Numbered from the stretch's first letter, positions 23,721-33,212 are shown. The stretch: DNA of 64,000 nucleotides from Streptomyces sp. JH34 (GCF_029428875.1 NZ_JAJSOO010000001.1:7040501-7104500), one strand, 5' to 3'. Notes: generated by a model not told the origin, from the sequence alone. Program-made: numbers and translations.

Positions 23721-25181
23721 TCAGGCGTCCTGCCTGGCCCGCGCCATCTCGCGCACGCGGCCCCGGACGAGGAACCAGCCACCCACCAATGCCGCCGCGA
23801 TCAGCGGCAGGAGAGACACGGTCGTCCGGCCGACTCCGCCGCCCCACCACATCAGGAAGGCCACGCCCAGGAGGAACAGCAGGGTGACGATCTGGGTGTA
23901 CGGGGCCCACGGCAGCCGGTAGGCGGGCCTGGTGACCCGGCCGTTCTGCGACCGGTACCAGAAAGCCAGGGAGCAGAGCATGATCATGCCCCAGGTCCCG
24001 AGGATCCCGATCGACGCGAAGTTCAGCACGATCTCGAACGCCTGGCCGGGCACCACGTAGTTCAGCCCGACGCCCAGCACTCCGAAGCCGGCGGTCAGAA
24101 GAATGCCGCCGTAGGGCACCTGCCCCTTGTTCATCAGGCCGGTGAAGCGGGGGGCGGATCCCGAGAGGGCCATGGAGCGCAGGATGCGGCCGGTGGAGTA
24201 GAGGCCTGAGTTCAGGCTGGACAGGGCGGCCGTGAGCACCACCAGGTTCATCACGCCGGCCGCACCCGGGACACCGAGCTTGTCCATGACGGTGACGAAC
24301 GGGCTCTGGTCCCCGGAGTACGCGGTGTAGGGAAGCAACATCGCGAGCAGCACCACCGAGCCGACGTAGAACAGTCCGACCCGCCACATGATGGAGTTGA
24401 TCGCTCGAGGCATGATCTTCTCGGGGTTCTCCGTCTCACCGGCGGCGACGCCGCACAGCTCGACCGAGGCGTAGGCGAAGACGACGCCCTGGATCACGAG
24501 CAGCATCGGAAGCGTGCCGACGGGGAAGACGCCGGTGTCCGAGACCGTGCTCAGCCCAGGGGTGTGGCCGTCCACCGGATGCTGGGTGACGACCAGGAAG
24601 ACGCCGATCAGCATGAAGGCCACAAGCGCCGCCACCTTGATGATGGCGAACCAGAACTCCATCTCGCCGAAGTACTTCACCGAGATGAGATTGGCCGTGA
24701 GCACCACGGCCAGGGCGATCAACGCGAGGATCCACTGAGGGACGTCACTGAACATGCCCCAGAAGTGGGCGTACGTCGCCGCTGCCGTGATGTCCGCGAT
24801 CGCGGTGGTCGACCAGTTGAGGAAGTACAGCCACCCGGCTGCGAAGGCGCCCTTCTCGCCCATGAACTCACGGGCGTAGGAGACGAAGGCGCCGGAGGAC
24901 GGGCGGTAGAGGATCAGCTCACCCAGCGCGCGCACGACGAAGAAGGCGAAGACGCCGCAGACCGCGTACGCGATGGCGAGCGAGGGGCCGGCGTCGGCGA
25001 GACGTCCGCCGGCGCCCAGGAAGAGACCCGTGCCGATCGCGCCGCCGATGGCGATCATGTTGATGTGGCGGGACTTGAGGTCCTTGCTGTAACCGGCGTC
25101 GCCGGCGTCCACGTGGGGGGAAGTCGTCGCCGGTGCGTCGGCGCCGAGCTGATCGGCTGCTGTCATGCTGCCGTCACTCAT
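23721..25181 (-). CDS. Amino acid permease, APC superfamily (L-asparagine/GABA permease-like)
   Basis: The 486 residues include a polar N-tail and about twelve membrane helices. YSKDLKSRHINMIAIGGAIG (about 31-50) is the hallmark first helix of the AnsP/GABA-permease branch; GELILYRPSSGAFVSYAREF and GVVFAYASVELCGVAAGETE are also conserved. It would import a neutral amino acid, most likely asparagine, by proton symport. ATG 25181 fits the family length; ATG 25166 is a second option. The frame is open far upstream but that part is not permease. Divergent from a GNAT gene; terminator at 23649. Confidence 0.92.
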   Translation of the reverse strand: MSDGSMTAADQLGADAPATTSPHVDAGDAGYSKDLKSRHINMIAIGGAIGTGLFLGAGGRLADAGPSLAIAYAVCGVFAFFVVRALGELILYRPSSGAFVSYAREFMGEKGAFAAGWLYFLNWSTTAIADITAAATYAHFWGMFSDVPQWILALIALAVVLTANLISVKYFGEMEFWFAIIKVAALVAFMLIGVFLVVTQHPVDGHTPGLSTVSDTGVFPVGTLPMLLVIQGVVFAYASVELCGVAAGETENPEKIMPRAINSIMWRVGLFYVGSVVLLAMLLPYTAYSGDQSPFVTVMDKLGVPGAAGVMNLVVLTAALSSLNSGLYSTGRILRSMALSGSAPRFTGLMNKGQVPYGGILLTAGFGVLGVGLNYVVPGQAFEIVLNFASIGILGTWGMIMLCSLAFWYRSQNGRVTRPAYRLPWAPYTQIVTLLFLLGVAFLMWWGGGVGRTTVSLLPLIAAALVGGWFLVRGRVREMARARQDA

Positions 25182-25552
25182 GTGGGGGGTTCGCCTTTGT
25201 GAGGGGGAGATGGTCGGTCCCGGCAGGGCCCGTGGGGGTGGGCACCTGGCGATGGCTCGAAGGCGCATGATCAGGAACCCTGTGATTCTGGCAGTGCGGT
25301 GTGCCTGGCGAAAACAAATCTGAGGTATTTCAGAGGTTTCGGCTGGGTAAAGTGACCTCGAGTGCGGGGGAGCAGGGGGCAGGCCGACCGGTCCGCACGG
25401 CCGCGCTGTGCGGCGCGGTGGTGTCGGCGTCCTGTCTACGGGCCGAGCCCGGCAGGCGCTGTCCTGTGCCGGGGTGGGCACCCGTGTCCCGGTGTCGCCG
25501 TTCATGGTCGAGCGCGGCCGCCGTCGCCCGCGTCCGATTCGAGAGGGTGGAC
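25182..25552. other. Divergent promoter region, permease / GNAT
   Basis: About 370 bases with no gene. An AT-rich part near 25305-25335 contains the short inverted repeat TCTGA-6-TCAGA (25319-25334), possibly an operator for the permease. GAGAGGG before 25553 is the ribosome site of the GNAT gene. Confidence 0.4.
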
Positions 25553-26119
25553 ATGAACGACATGTGGACCGGTGGCAAGGTCCGGCTCCGCGGCGTCGAG
25601 GCGGAGGACTGGAAGGGCTTCCGGGACCTGGCCCGGAACGCCGTCGACGCACGCGCTGCCGACCGGGTCGAGCCCCCGCGCTCCGACGAGAGCTTCCGTT
25701 CGTGGACCGCCGACCGTGCCGGGAGACCACCGGGCGGCGAAGCGTTCCGGCTGGTGGTCGAGGCGCTGGCCGAGCGTGTCTTCGCGGGGGCTGTGACCGT
25801 CGGGGAGACCGACAGCCGTTCCGGACGGTTCAGGACGGGCATCGAGATATCCCGCGATCACCGGGGGAAGGGCTACGCGACCGAGGCCACCGGGCTGCTC
25901 CTCACCTACATGTTCGGCGAGCAGCGCCTCAACAAGTGTGAGGTGGAGGTCCACGCCTTCAACGAGGCGTCCCTCGCCCTCTACCGCGGGCTGGGTTTCG
26001 TCGACGAAGGACGGCTTCGCCGGCACGAGTACTTCGCAGGCGAGTACCACGACACGGTGCTGCTGGGCATCACCGCCGACGAGCACTGGGCCACGCACGG
26101 ACGTCCGTCGGTGCGGTGA
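25553..26119 (+). CDS. GNAT acetyltransferase, RimJ/RimL-like
   Basis: The 188-residue protein has the RimJ/L pattern: VRLRGVEAEDWKGFRDLARN, FRTGIEISRDHRGKGYATEA (about 96-115, with R-G-K-G-Y-A as the acetyl-CoA loop), NKCEVEVHAFNEASLALYRG and LGFVDEGRLRRHEYFAGEYHD. Such enzymes acetylate protein N-termini, spermidine or small amines. ATG 25553 has GAGAGGG upstream; the frame is open to 25301 but without GNAT sequence. It is convergent with the sirtuin gene. Confidence 0.9.
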   Translation: MNDMWTGGKVRLRGVEAEDWKGFRDLARNAVDARAADRVEPPRSDESFRSWTADRAGRPPGGEAFRLVVEALAERVFAGAVTVGETDSRSGRFRTGIEISRDHRGKGYATEATGLLLTYMFGEQRLNKCEVEVHAFNEASLALYRGLGFVDEGRLRRHEYFAGEYHDTVLLGITADEHWATHGRPSVR

Positions 26120-26153
26120 CCGGTAGCACCCCCGGTGCCCCCGCCGCCGCGCC

Positions 26154-27059
26154 TCACACAGGCCCTGGCGTCCCGTCGTCGACAGGGACGCCCAGCCGGC
26201 CGGCCACGGTGGCCAGAGCCGTACCGAGCGGGAGCGCGATGCGGGTGACGGCGTGCCGGTCGCCCCTGGTCACGTCCCGGTTGACGATCACCACCGGCTT
26301 GCCGGCCTCGGCAGCCTGGCGGACGAACCGCAGCCCGGACATCACGGTCAGCGACGACCCCAGGACCAGCAGTGACGCCGCCTCGCGGACCAGTTCGCGG
26401 CACTGCTCGACCCGCCGCGGCGGCACGGTCTCGCCGAAGAAGACCACGTCCGGCTTGAGGATGCCGCCACAGACCGCGCAGGGCACCACGTGGAAGTCCC
26501 CGACCTGTCCGTCGGTGAGGTCGGCGTCGCCGTCCGGGTTGATCGCCGCGGCCACCGGCCGGAAGCCCGGATTGGCCTCCTCCAGCCGTCGGGCCAGTTC
26601 ACGGCGCAGGCTGAAGGTGCCGCAGGTGAGGCAGGTGACCCGGTCCAGACTCCCGTGGAGTTCGACGACTCCCTCGCTGCCGGCCGCCTGATGCAGACCG
26701 TCGACGTTCTGGGTGATCACACCTGAGAGCATGCCCTCCCGCCCGAACGCGGTCACAGCCCTGTGGCCCGCGTTGGGGCGCGCGCGGCCGAAGGTGCGCC
26801 AGCCGAGGTGGCTGCGGGCCCAGTACCGGCGCCGGGCCTGAGGGCTGGAGGTGAAGTCCTGGTACGTCATCGGGGTGTGCCGGCTGAGGCTCCCGCCCTC
26901 GCCCCGGTAGTCCGGGATGCCCGATTCCGTGGAGATGCCCGCCCCGCTGAGGACCAGCACCCTGCCGGTGCTCAGGGCGGCGGCGACAGGCCTCAGATCG
27001 GTGGTGCCCGGCGACACGTCCTCGGTAGGGGTCCAGCTCAGGGTCGGGCGCATACGCAT
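26154..27059 (-). CDS. Sir2 family NAD-dependent protein deacetylase
   Basis: The 301-residue sirtuin has LVLSGAGISTESGIPDYRGE (about 35-54, NAD-binding GAG-x-S), ITQNVDGLHQAAG (QN and D-G), the catalytic His in ELHGSL, and two zinc Cys pairs (CLTCG and CAVCG) with an insertion between them, then LVLGSSLTV and VIVNRD. It removes acyl groups from lysines using NAD. TACCCT (27066-27071) lies six bases before ATG 27059 with only a weak GGGGG, so the mRNA is probably leaderless. Convergent with the GNAT gene, an appealing acetylase/deacetylase neighbourhood but not an operon. Confidence 0.92.
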   Translation of the reverse strand: MRMRPTLSWTPTEDVSPGTTDLRPVAAALSTGRVLVLSGAGISTESGIPDYRGEGGSLSRHTPMTYQDFTSSPQARRRYWARSHLGWRTFGRARPNAGHRAVTAFGREGMLSGVITQNVDGLHQAAGSEGVVELHGSLDRVTCLTCGTFSLRRELARRLEEANPGFRPVAAAINPDGDADLTDGQVGDFHVVPCAVCGGILKPDVVFFGETVPPRRVEQCRELVREAASLLVLGSSLTVMSGLRFVRQAAEAGKPVVIVNRDVTRGDRHAVTRIALPLGTALATVAGRLGVPVDDGTPGPV

Positions 27060-27138
27060 GCCCCCAGGGTACGGAAAGGCGCGCCGGCAGTGACGGCGGT
27101 GGCCGTGCCCGTGCGACACCCTTTGCCGGCGGCATCGG

Positions 27139-28146
27139 CTACCTGCTCCCACCCGCCGTCCACGCCACTGCCGTACTGCCCTCGGTTGCCGCCTGCTTCG
27201 CACCGCCCTTCCGCGCCGGCACCCCCGCGATGGTCGTCGGCCTCGGCCTCGCCGACCCTGCTGCGCCCGCTCGCCGTGGCGGCCGCGTGTCCCGGTGGGT
27301 CCTCAACGGCGGGAGCAGGCCCTCCCTGCTGTCCGGGCGATCGCGGGCGCCGCGGTGCTGTGCCGTGCCGTGCGTCGAGCCTGCGGCGCACAGACGCTGG
27401 TGCGCCAGGGCCGCGTCGACAGGTGCGGTGGCAGCGGCGTCGCGGCGACGGCGCTCGGCGGTCTCCGCGAGGAAGTCCCCCACCGTCGTCGGCAGGGGGG
27501 CATCGACATGGGTGGCGCGTCGCACCGCCTCGCGTACCCCTGGATCGGGGTCGGCCTCTGCCGCCGCCCGGATCTCCGGGCGCAGCCGGGGCCAGGTCCA
27601 GGAGGCGATGGCGGCTGCCCGGACGCGGGGGTCGTCATCCTCGGCCAGAGAGAGCAGGGTCGCTTCCGGCAGGCCCGGCAGCCCGGCGGCGAGGTACCGC
27701 AGGCGCGGCTCCGGGCCGGTGGCCAGCCGCACGGTCAGCTCCTCAGGCAGTTCGACGCCGTACTCCCGGGCCACCATCACCGCGAGGCGTCGCACCCTCG
27801 GGTCCGGATCCTCGGCCAGCACGGCGCGCGATGCCGTAGGCAGATACGGATTCTCGGCGGCCATCGCACGGACCCGCGCTTCGGGGTGAGCTACCGCGAC
27901 CTCGGCCGTCCTGGGGGACAGCCTGGAACATGTGAGCCAGTAGCGGGCCTCGGGCAGGGGGTCGACCGTGAACACGCGCCGGAGCACCTCGTACGGTGCC
28001 TCCCTGTTCGTCGCGAGGCCCACGATCCAGTCCGTGTGCAGCGAGGTCTCGGCCTCGAGCGTCCGGAGGGCCTCGGCGCGAGCCGTGTCCGATGCCTGCG
28101 CGCTGCCGAACGCGACCCCTGTCCGCTGAACGTCACTGTGTGGCAT
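27139..28146 (-). CDS. Leucine-rich-variant (LRV) / HEAT-like repeat protein
   Basis: The 335-residue protein contains repeats of about 24 residues between roughly 25 and 235, each with a D-P-x-x-x-V/A-R-x-x-x-A core: HPEARVRAMAAENPYL, DPDPRVRRLAVMVARE, DDDPRVRAAAIASWTW, DPDPGVREAVRRATH. They form a superhelical protein-binding scaffold. The last 90 residues are Arg/Pro/Ala-rich with no repeats and may be read-through after a lost stop or frameshift. ATG 28146 is supported by GAGAAG upstream; the frame is open to 28443 without repeats. Partner unknown. Confidence 0.7.
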   Translation of the reverse strand: MPHSDVQRTGVAFGSAQASDTARAEALRTLEAETSLHTDWIVGLATNREAPYEVLRRVFTVDPLPEARYWLTCSRLSPRTAEVAVAHPEARVRAMAAENPYLPTASRAVLAEDPDPRVRRLAVMVAREYGVELPEELTVRLATGPEPRLRYLAAGLPGLPEATLLSLAEDDDPRVRAAAIASWTWPRLRPEIRAAAEADPDPGVREAVRRATHVDAPLPTTVGDFLAETAERRRRDAAATAPVDAALAHQRLCAAGSTHGTAQHRGARDRPDSREGLLPPLRTHRDTRPPRRAGAAGSARPRPTTIAGVPARKGGAKQAATEGSTAVAWTAGGSR

Positions 28147-28316
28147 GAGGGTGATCTTCTCAGGACCCGCCTCCTCGTCGAAGGCAGCGCCGGCGCCCCC
28201 TGCCGAGGGTGTCCGAGTCCCGCGCCCTCGCCCGCCTGCCCGCCTGCCCGCCCGGCGAGGCGGTGCCCGGGTACACGTCGTGCATCCGGACGCGGCTGCC
28301 CCACCTGCCCGACGCT

Positions 28317-29189
28317 TCAGCCCGGTTGACGTGCCGGAGCCATCGCCCACCGGATCGCGGCGGTCAGAGCGCGTCCGGTCGGGGTCACGCACGCCTCGCT
28401 CACGCCGGACAGCCGGGGCAGTTCCAGCGACGTACGGGCCCACCGGGGGAGCGCGGCCACCGAGTTCGCGGCGAGGACGGCGTAGGGCGCGCGGGCGGCC
28501 CAGGGCAGGGGCGGGTGCAGCAGGATGAAGCGCGCCGCCTGGCGCGCCTCCTCCGTGGAGCGCAGTTCGGCTCGGTAGGAACCGAGTTGGGCCACGAGCT
28601 CCGCCCGGTTGCGCGGAGGGTCCGTGACGCCGAGGGCTTCCGCGACTCGTGCCGTGTCGGCGATGTAGCCGTCGTAGCCGGCGGCGTCGAGGGGTTCCGC
28701 GCCGAAGCGCCGGTGGGCGAGCAGGAAGCTTTCGATCTCGGCCACGTGCACCCAGCCGAGAAGGTGCGGGTCGGAGGCGTCGTAGGGCTCCCCGGACGGG
28801 GTCCTTCCGTGCACCGCGCTGTGCACGGCCCGGACCCGGTCGACCGCCTGCTGTGCGTGGTCCGCTGTTCCGTACGTGGTCACGGCGAGGAAGGTGCTGG
28901 TGCGCTGGAGCCGGCCCCAGGGGTCGCCGCGGTAACCGGAATGGGCGTCGACGGCCGCCATCGCCAACGGGTGCAGGGACTGGAGCAGGAGTGCCCGGAG
29001 ACCGCCGATGAACATGGACGCGTCGCCGTGGACCGTACGGATCGGCCGGTCGGGGCCGAACCAGCGTGGACCGGGTGTCCCGTGGATGCGGGCGCGGTTC
29101 TCCGGTCCCGCGGGACCGGCGACCCGGGCGAAGACTGCGCTGCCGAGCCGCTCCCGCAGTCCGGTCGAGGCAGGCGTGGACGAGTCCAT
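28317..29189 (-). CDS. Oxygenase MpaB family (DUF2236) protein
   Basis: The 290-residue helical protein has the DUF2236 core: DASMFIGGLRALLLQSLHPL (the conserved A-x-x-x-Q-x-x-H-P segment, about 57-76), GDPWGRLQRTSTFLAVTTYG, the H-x-x-V-H region and LGWVHVAEIESFLLAHRRFG. Members such as MpaB and rubber oxygenase use a b-type haem ligated by His; the fungal one cleaves isoprenoid chains oxidatively. The substrate here is unknown. A -10-like CATACT lies six bases before ATG 29189. It follows the methyltransferase gene on the same strand after about 190 bases. Confidence 0.87.
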   Translation of the reverse strand: MDSSTPASTGLRERLGSAVFARVAGPAGPENRARIHGTPGPRWFGPDRPIRTVHGDASMFIGGLRALLLQSLHPLAMAAVDAHSGYRGDPWGRLQRTSTFLAVTTYGTADHAQQAVDRVRAVHSAVHGRTPSGEPYDASDPHLLGWVHVAEIESFLLAHRRFGAEPLDAAGYDGYIADTARVAEALGVTDPPRNRAELVAQLGSYRAELRSTEEARQAARFILLHPPLPWAARAPYAVLAANSVAALPRWARTSLELPRLSGVSEACVTPTGRALTAAIRWAMAPARQPG

Positions 29190-29383
29190 GAGCCCAGTAT
29201 GCGCTCGTGGACGCCCCGGCAGCCGACGCGAGGCGTGCCCGGCGGACCTTCCCGGAGACCGGGCACTCCTGTTCATGGTGCCGTAGGACAAGGTGCTGCG
29301 GTGCGGTGTCCCGCGTGCAGGGACAACTCCGGTGCCGACGCCTTCAGATGGAAGCCGCGGCACCACCGAGCCGCCGCTCCCGC

Positions 29384-30256
29384 TCACCCCTCGCGGCGTG
29401 CGGCCCACACCATCCGTTCGGTGCGGACGGTCAGGTCGGTGCGGCGCAGGACGCTGCGAGGGCTGTCGGTGTCGAGGAGCTGGTCCAGAGCGGCCAGATC
29501 CTCGGGCGAGAGCGTTTCGGCGGCTGCGCCACGAATACGTCGCAGGGTGCCGTGGGCGTAGCGTGGGATCGCCTCGGTGCGGGAGCCCTCGATGCGCACC
29601 TCGACGGTGCGTGCGCCCTCGACGGCGAACCCGGCCGCGGTCAGCATCGGTGCCCAGTCGGCACCACGGTGGGGCACGTGTTCCGTGTGGAAGCGGTCGG
29701 TCGCGGTGTGGCAGCGCTCTTCGAGGCCGGGCCTCTCCTCGGGTGCGTACGCGGGCAGGAAGCGGGGGAAACCGGCCAGCTCGACGACTGCGAACAGACC
29801 GCCGGGTGCGAGCACGTCGTGCACCTGGCGCAGTGTGCGGCCGGGATCGGCCATGTGGTGCATCGAGGCGGAGGCCCAGACGAGGCCCGGTGTCCCGAGG
29901 CCGGGCCAGTCGGCGGCGTCGAGGTCGGCCCGCACGGTGCGCACGCGGTCCTCCGCTCCCTGGGCGGTGGCCTTTTCCCGCAGCCGGTGCAGGTGCTCGG
30001 CGGAGGCGTCGACGGCGGTCACGCGCGCCCCGGGGAAACGGGCGAGGAGAGCGAAGGTGCCGGCGCCGGTCCCGCAGCCCAGATCCACGATCTCTCGGGG
30101 TGCTTCGACGGGCAGCCACGCCATGATGGAGGCGGTGTGTTCGGCGAGGACTTCGGCGTCCAGGTCGAGGATCTCCGCCTGGCCGCCGGAGTCGGAGGCG
30201 TGATCAGGGTGGTGGTGCGTGTCGTGGCCGGGGGAGTGCGGGTGGGTGTGGGTCAT
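29384..30256 (-). CDS. Class I SAM methyltransferase with His-rich N-tail
   Basis: The 290 residues start with a striking His-rich tail (MTHTHPHSPGHDTHHHPDHA), a potential metal-binding site. The SAM fold follows: EIVDLGCGTGAGTFALLARF (motif I near 56-75), VTAVDASAEHLHRL, LVWASASMHHMADPGRTL and LRQVHDVLAPGGLFAVVELA. The acceptor is unknown. TAGCGT (30263-30268, minus) ends six bases before ATG 30256, so a leaderless mRNA is likely. It lies 107 bases downstream of the XRE/cupin regulator on the same strand, a common Streptomyces pairing in which the regulator probably represses the methyltransferase. Confidence 0.88.
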   Translation of the reverse strand: MTHTHPHSPGHDTHHHPDHASDSGGQAEILDLDAEVLAEHTASIMAWLPVEAPREIVDLGCGTGAGTFALLARFPGARVTAVDASAEHLHRLREKATAQGAEDRVRTVRADLDAADWPGLGTPGLVWASASMHHMADPGRTLRQVHDVLAPGGLFAVVELAGFPRFLPAYAPEERPGLEERCHTATDRFHTEHVPHRGADWAPMLTAAGFAVEGARTVEVRIEGSRTEAIPRYAHGTLRRIRGAAAETLSPEDLAALDQLLDTDSPRSVLRRTDLTVRTERMVWAARREG

Positions 30257-30363
30257 GCGCCCACGCTAGGCCGACCGTGCGCATACAGCACGATTCGTTG
30301 CCGCACACGCAAGAAGATGACCCGAGAACGTGCCGGACACGCATGACGTACGTCGTCGAGGCG

Positions 30364-30984
30364 TCACGGGCGCGAGTCGTTCGACTCGCGGTGTCCCTCG
30401 TCGCTCAGTCCGCCCTCCTCGCGCCGGTGGCCACGGCGGGCATCGCGGTCGAAGATCCCGAGGATCTCGCAGGGGCCGCCCTCGGCGCCGATGGCGTGCG
30501 GAAGCATGGTGGGAAACTCCGCGGCCTGATCGGTCTCCACACGGAAGCGGCGATGCCCCAGCATGAGGATCGCGGTACCGGACAGGACGACGAGCCATTC
30601 CCGCCCTGGGTGTGCGCGCATGCGCGCGGGGTTGTCCGGCGGCGGTTCGGTCATGCGCCGGCGCACCACGCTCATGCCCGGGTCGCCCTTGACCGGCCAG
30701 CGCATCAGTCCGTGGGCCGCGTCGATCGTCGGGCTGACGACGACATCGTCGGAGGCCGTCTCGACCAACTGGTCAAGAGTCGTGTCCAGCGCACGGGCAA
30801 GGGTCACCAACTGGTCCAGCGCGAGCCGGCGGCGCCCGTTCTCGATGCGTGAGAGCGTCGATTGACTGATGTGCGCACGGGCGGCCAGGTCTTCGAGCGA
30901 CCAGCCCTGGGCCACGCGCAGGGCGCGGATCCGTTTGCGTACCAGGCCGTCCAGCTCGTCCTCGTTCTGCGTCACGGCCGACAT
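30364..30984 (-). CDS. XRE-type regulator with C-terminal cupin domain
   Basis: The 206-residue protein has an N-terminal HTH_3 domain: RKRIRALRVAQGWSLEDLAA, RAHISQSTLSRIENGRRRLA (recognition helix near 40-50) and LDQLVTLARALDT, then a C-terminal cupin (about 110-185) with HPGREWLVVLSGTAILMLGH. Cupin-bearing XRE regulators sense small metabolites. It sits upstream of the methyltransferase on the same strand. ATG 30984 is the best start. The C-tail (after about 185) is charged and low in complexity. Confidence 0.88.
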   Translation of the reverse strand: MSAVTQNEDELDGLVRKRIRALRVAQGWSLEDLAARAHISQSTLSRIENGRRRLALDQLVTLARALDTTLDQLVETASDDVVVSPTIDAAHGLMRWPVKGDPGMSVVRRRMTEPPPDNPARMRAHPGREWLVVLSGTAILMLGHRRFRVETDQAAEFPTMLPHAIGAEGGPCEILGIFDRDARRGHRREEGGLSDEGHRESNDSRP

Positions 30985-31045
30985 CGTATGCACACCGTGC
31001 GACACGCACCCTCCGGCGTGGCTTCCGCGTCCGCGAGGCAGGGAC

Positions 31046-32155
31046 TCAGCGGGCCACGAGCTTGGCGGCGTCCGCGGTGAACACGGCGCGACCGGCGGCG
31101 ATCCGGCGGTCCCGGTCGGGGCCGGGGCGCGCCAGCCGGTCCAGCGCGCCGAGCAGCGCGACATCGTCCGCGACGTGCTCCGTGATGCCCGCGCCGGCCA
31201 TCTCGCGCACACCCTCGGCCCCGTGACCGGGGATCGGCCGGTATCCGACGACCGGCACTCCCGCGGCGAGAGCCTGCACAGCCGTCTGCCCCGCGGCGTT
31301 GTCCACCAGGGCGCTCGACGCCGCCATCAGGCCGGGGAGGTCCTCGATCCAGCCCAGCGGGAGGACGCCGGGGAGCTTCGCGGCACGTGCCCGCAGCCTG
31401 TGGTCGTTGCCGCACAGCAGCACCGGCAGGTGGCCCGCGTCGGCGAGGAGGCGCGCGGTGGCCGTCAGTCCCCGGCCCACCCCCCAGGCGCCGGCGGACA
31501 CCAGCACCGCGGGCCGGCCGGGACCGCGCCGCGCCAGCTCGGCCGCCCAGGGGGACGGCTGCCGGTCGGATTCCTCCCGGCCGGCGGCGGTGAAGGACGC
31601 CGGTACGACGGGACCGCACACCTCCGCCGGGCGTCCGGTCGCGGCACGGACGCGCACCGCGGCGGCATCGGTCAGGCACAGGTAGAGGCTGTTGTCCGGG
31701 TGGAGCCACTGCCGGTGCACGGCGAAGTCGGTGACCACCACAGTGCTCGGTGGACAGTCGCCGCCGTGGGCTTTGCGCAATCGCCCTGTCACCTGGGCGG
31801 CCTGATGAAAGGTGGAGACCAGCGCGTCCGCGCGCCACCGGTCGACGACGCGGCGCAGACGTGGCGCGAGTACTGCGGCCAGCGGACCGGTGGCCGACGA
31901 CCAGTCGGTCGCGCCCCCGGAGGCCCCGCGGTCGTGGAAGAACGCCGAATAGACCGCCTGGTAGGCCCAGGGGCAGCGGCGGAGTGCCGTGCGGTACGCG
32001 GCGCGCAGCGAGCGGCCCGCACCGGAGGGCAGCAGGTTCAGGAGGTCCACACGCGCTGCCCGGTGACCGTCGGCCCGCAGACGTCCGGCCAGTTCGGAGG
32101 CGACGGCGTCGTGACCCGCGCCCATGCTCGCGCTGATGATCAGAAACCTGCTCAT
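31046..32155 (-). CDS. MGDG-synthase-like glycosyltransferase (GT28 family)
   Basis: The 369-residue GT-B protein begins RFLIISASMGAGHDAVASEL (about 3-22), the opening of monogalactosyldiacylglycerol/processive diacylglycerol glucosyltransferases. ADALVSTFHQAAQVTGRL and VVVTDFAVHRQWLHPDN are acceptor-domain motifs; the C-half has LVSAGAWGVGRGL and VDNAAGQTAVQALAAGVPVV, the UDP-sugar loop. It would transfer a sugar to a lipid or polyketide-like acceptor at the membrane. It diverges from the SDR gene about 185 bases away and may belong to the 31-38 kb block. Confidence 0.85.
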   Translation of the reverse strand: MSRFLIISASMGAGHDAVASELAGRLRADGHRAARVDLLNLLPSGAGRSLRAAYRTALRRCPWAYQAVYSAFFHDRGASGGATDWSSATGPLAAVLAPRLRRVVDRWRADALVSTFHQAAQVTGRLRKAHGGDCPPSTVVVTDFAVHRQWLHPDNSLYLCLTDAAAVRVRAATGRPAEVCGPVVPASFTAAGREESDRQPSPWAAELARRGPGRPAVLVSAGAWGVGRGLTATARLLADAGHLPVLLCGNDHRLRARAAKLPGVLPLGWIEDLPGLMAASSALVDNAAGQTAVQALAAGVPVVGYRPIPGHGAEGVREMAGAGITEHVADDVALLGALDRLARPGPDRDRRIAAGRAVFTADAAKLVAR

Positions 32156-32339
32156 TCCCGCATGGTCCCGTTACGGCGCCCCGCGTGCCAGACACGGCCC
32201 CGGTGAGCCGTTAGCCCAATGCGGTCACGCGCGTTTGCCGGTGCGCCGGTTGCACCGAAGGATGACTGAGTACGCTCCGGTGCGGCCGGGCTCGGAACGG
32301 AGCCCCGCGTGGCCGGTGGCCACGGAGGACGGAAGGCCC

Positions 32340-33170
32340 ATGCGCGCGAGCCCAACACCCCGCAGCAGCCCGGTTGCCGCGGCCGGCGTGGAGCCGTCCG
32401 GCGCGGGCGGCCGTCCCGCAGGCCGGCGGCAGGTCGCGTTGATCACCGGCGCCTCGTCCGGTATCGGTGCCGCCGTCGCCTCACGTCTCGCGGCGGGTGG
32501 CCGGTGGGAGCTGCTGCTCAACGGCCGGGACGAGGGGCGGCTCGGTGCGGTCGCCGACCGCACCGGCGGTGCCGCCCTGCCCATGGACCTGGCCTCCCAG
32601 GAGGGCTGCCGGAAACTGTCGGAGGCGGCGCTGGCACACAGCGACCAGGTCGACGCGCTCGTCGCCGCGGCGGGGTTCGGGTGGGCGGGCGCCTACAGCG
32701 AGATGACACCCACCCTGGTGGATCGCCTGGTCGGCGTCAACGTGACCGCGGTGCTCCACCTCGTCAACCTGTTGCTGCCGCACATGGTCGCCCGTGGGTC
32801 GGGCAGGCTGGTCCTGCTCGGCTCCGTCGCCGGCAGGTTCGGCGTACGGGGTGAGGCGGCGTACGCGGCGACGAAGGGTGCGCTGATCCCGTTCGCGGAG
32901 AGTCTGCGTTACGAACTCCAGGGCACCGGCGTCCATGTCTGCCTGGTCCAGCCCGGCCCCGTCGACACCCCGTTCTTCGCCCACCGGCACACCCCGTACA
33001 CGCGAGCCTGGCCGCGGCCGGTACCCGCCGGGCGCGTGGCCGCGGCGGTCGAGGAAGCGCTGACCGGGAGGCGGGACGAGATCACCGTGCCGCGCTGGCT
33101 GGGAGCCCCGGGCCGGATCCAGGGCATGGCCCCGCGCCTCTTTCGCAGGCTGGCCACGCGCTTTGGCTGA
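32340..33170 (+). CDS. Short-chain dehydrogenase/reductase
   Basis: The 276-residue protein has a disordered N-tail and a classical SDR fold: VALITGASSGIGAAVASRLA (cofactor TGxxxGIG near 33-52), NGRDEGR, VAAAGFGWAG (in place of N-A-G), S in LLGSVAGRFG and Y-x-x-x-K in AAYAATKGALIPFA, then VQPGPVDTPFF. It probably reduces or oxidises an alcohol with NAD(P). ATG 32340 is closest to the ribosome site GGAGGAC/GGAAGG (32324-32336); ATG 32262 is in frame. It heads a plus-strand run of four or more genes. Confidence 0.87.
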   Translation: MRASPTPRSSPVAAAGVEPSGAGGRPAGRRQVALITGASSGIGAAVASRLAAGGRWELLLNGRDEGRLGAVADRTGGAALPMDLASQEGCRKLSEAALAHSDQVDALVAAAGFGWAGAYSEMTPTLVDRLVGVNVTAVLHLVNLLLPHMVARGSGRLVLLGSVAGRFGVRGEAAYAATKGALIPFAESLRYELQGTGVHVCLVQPGPVDTPFFAHRHTPYTRAWPRPVPAGRVAAAVEEALTGRRDEITVPRWLGAPGRIQGMAPRLFRRLATRFG

Positions 33171-33212
33171 GCGGCGCCCCCGGCTCCGGAACGGTCGCGG
33201 AGGGCGGCAGAC

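Noticed and set aside
27100..27300. Plus-strand frame with hydrophobic peptides (VLPSVAACFAPPF)
   Set aside because: No start, no ribosome site, no recognisable family, and antisense to the repeat-protein tail.
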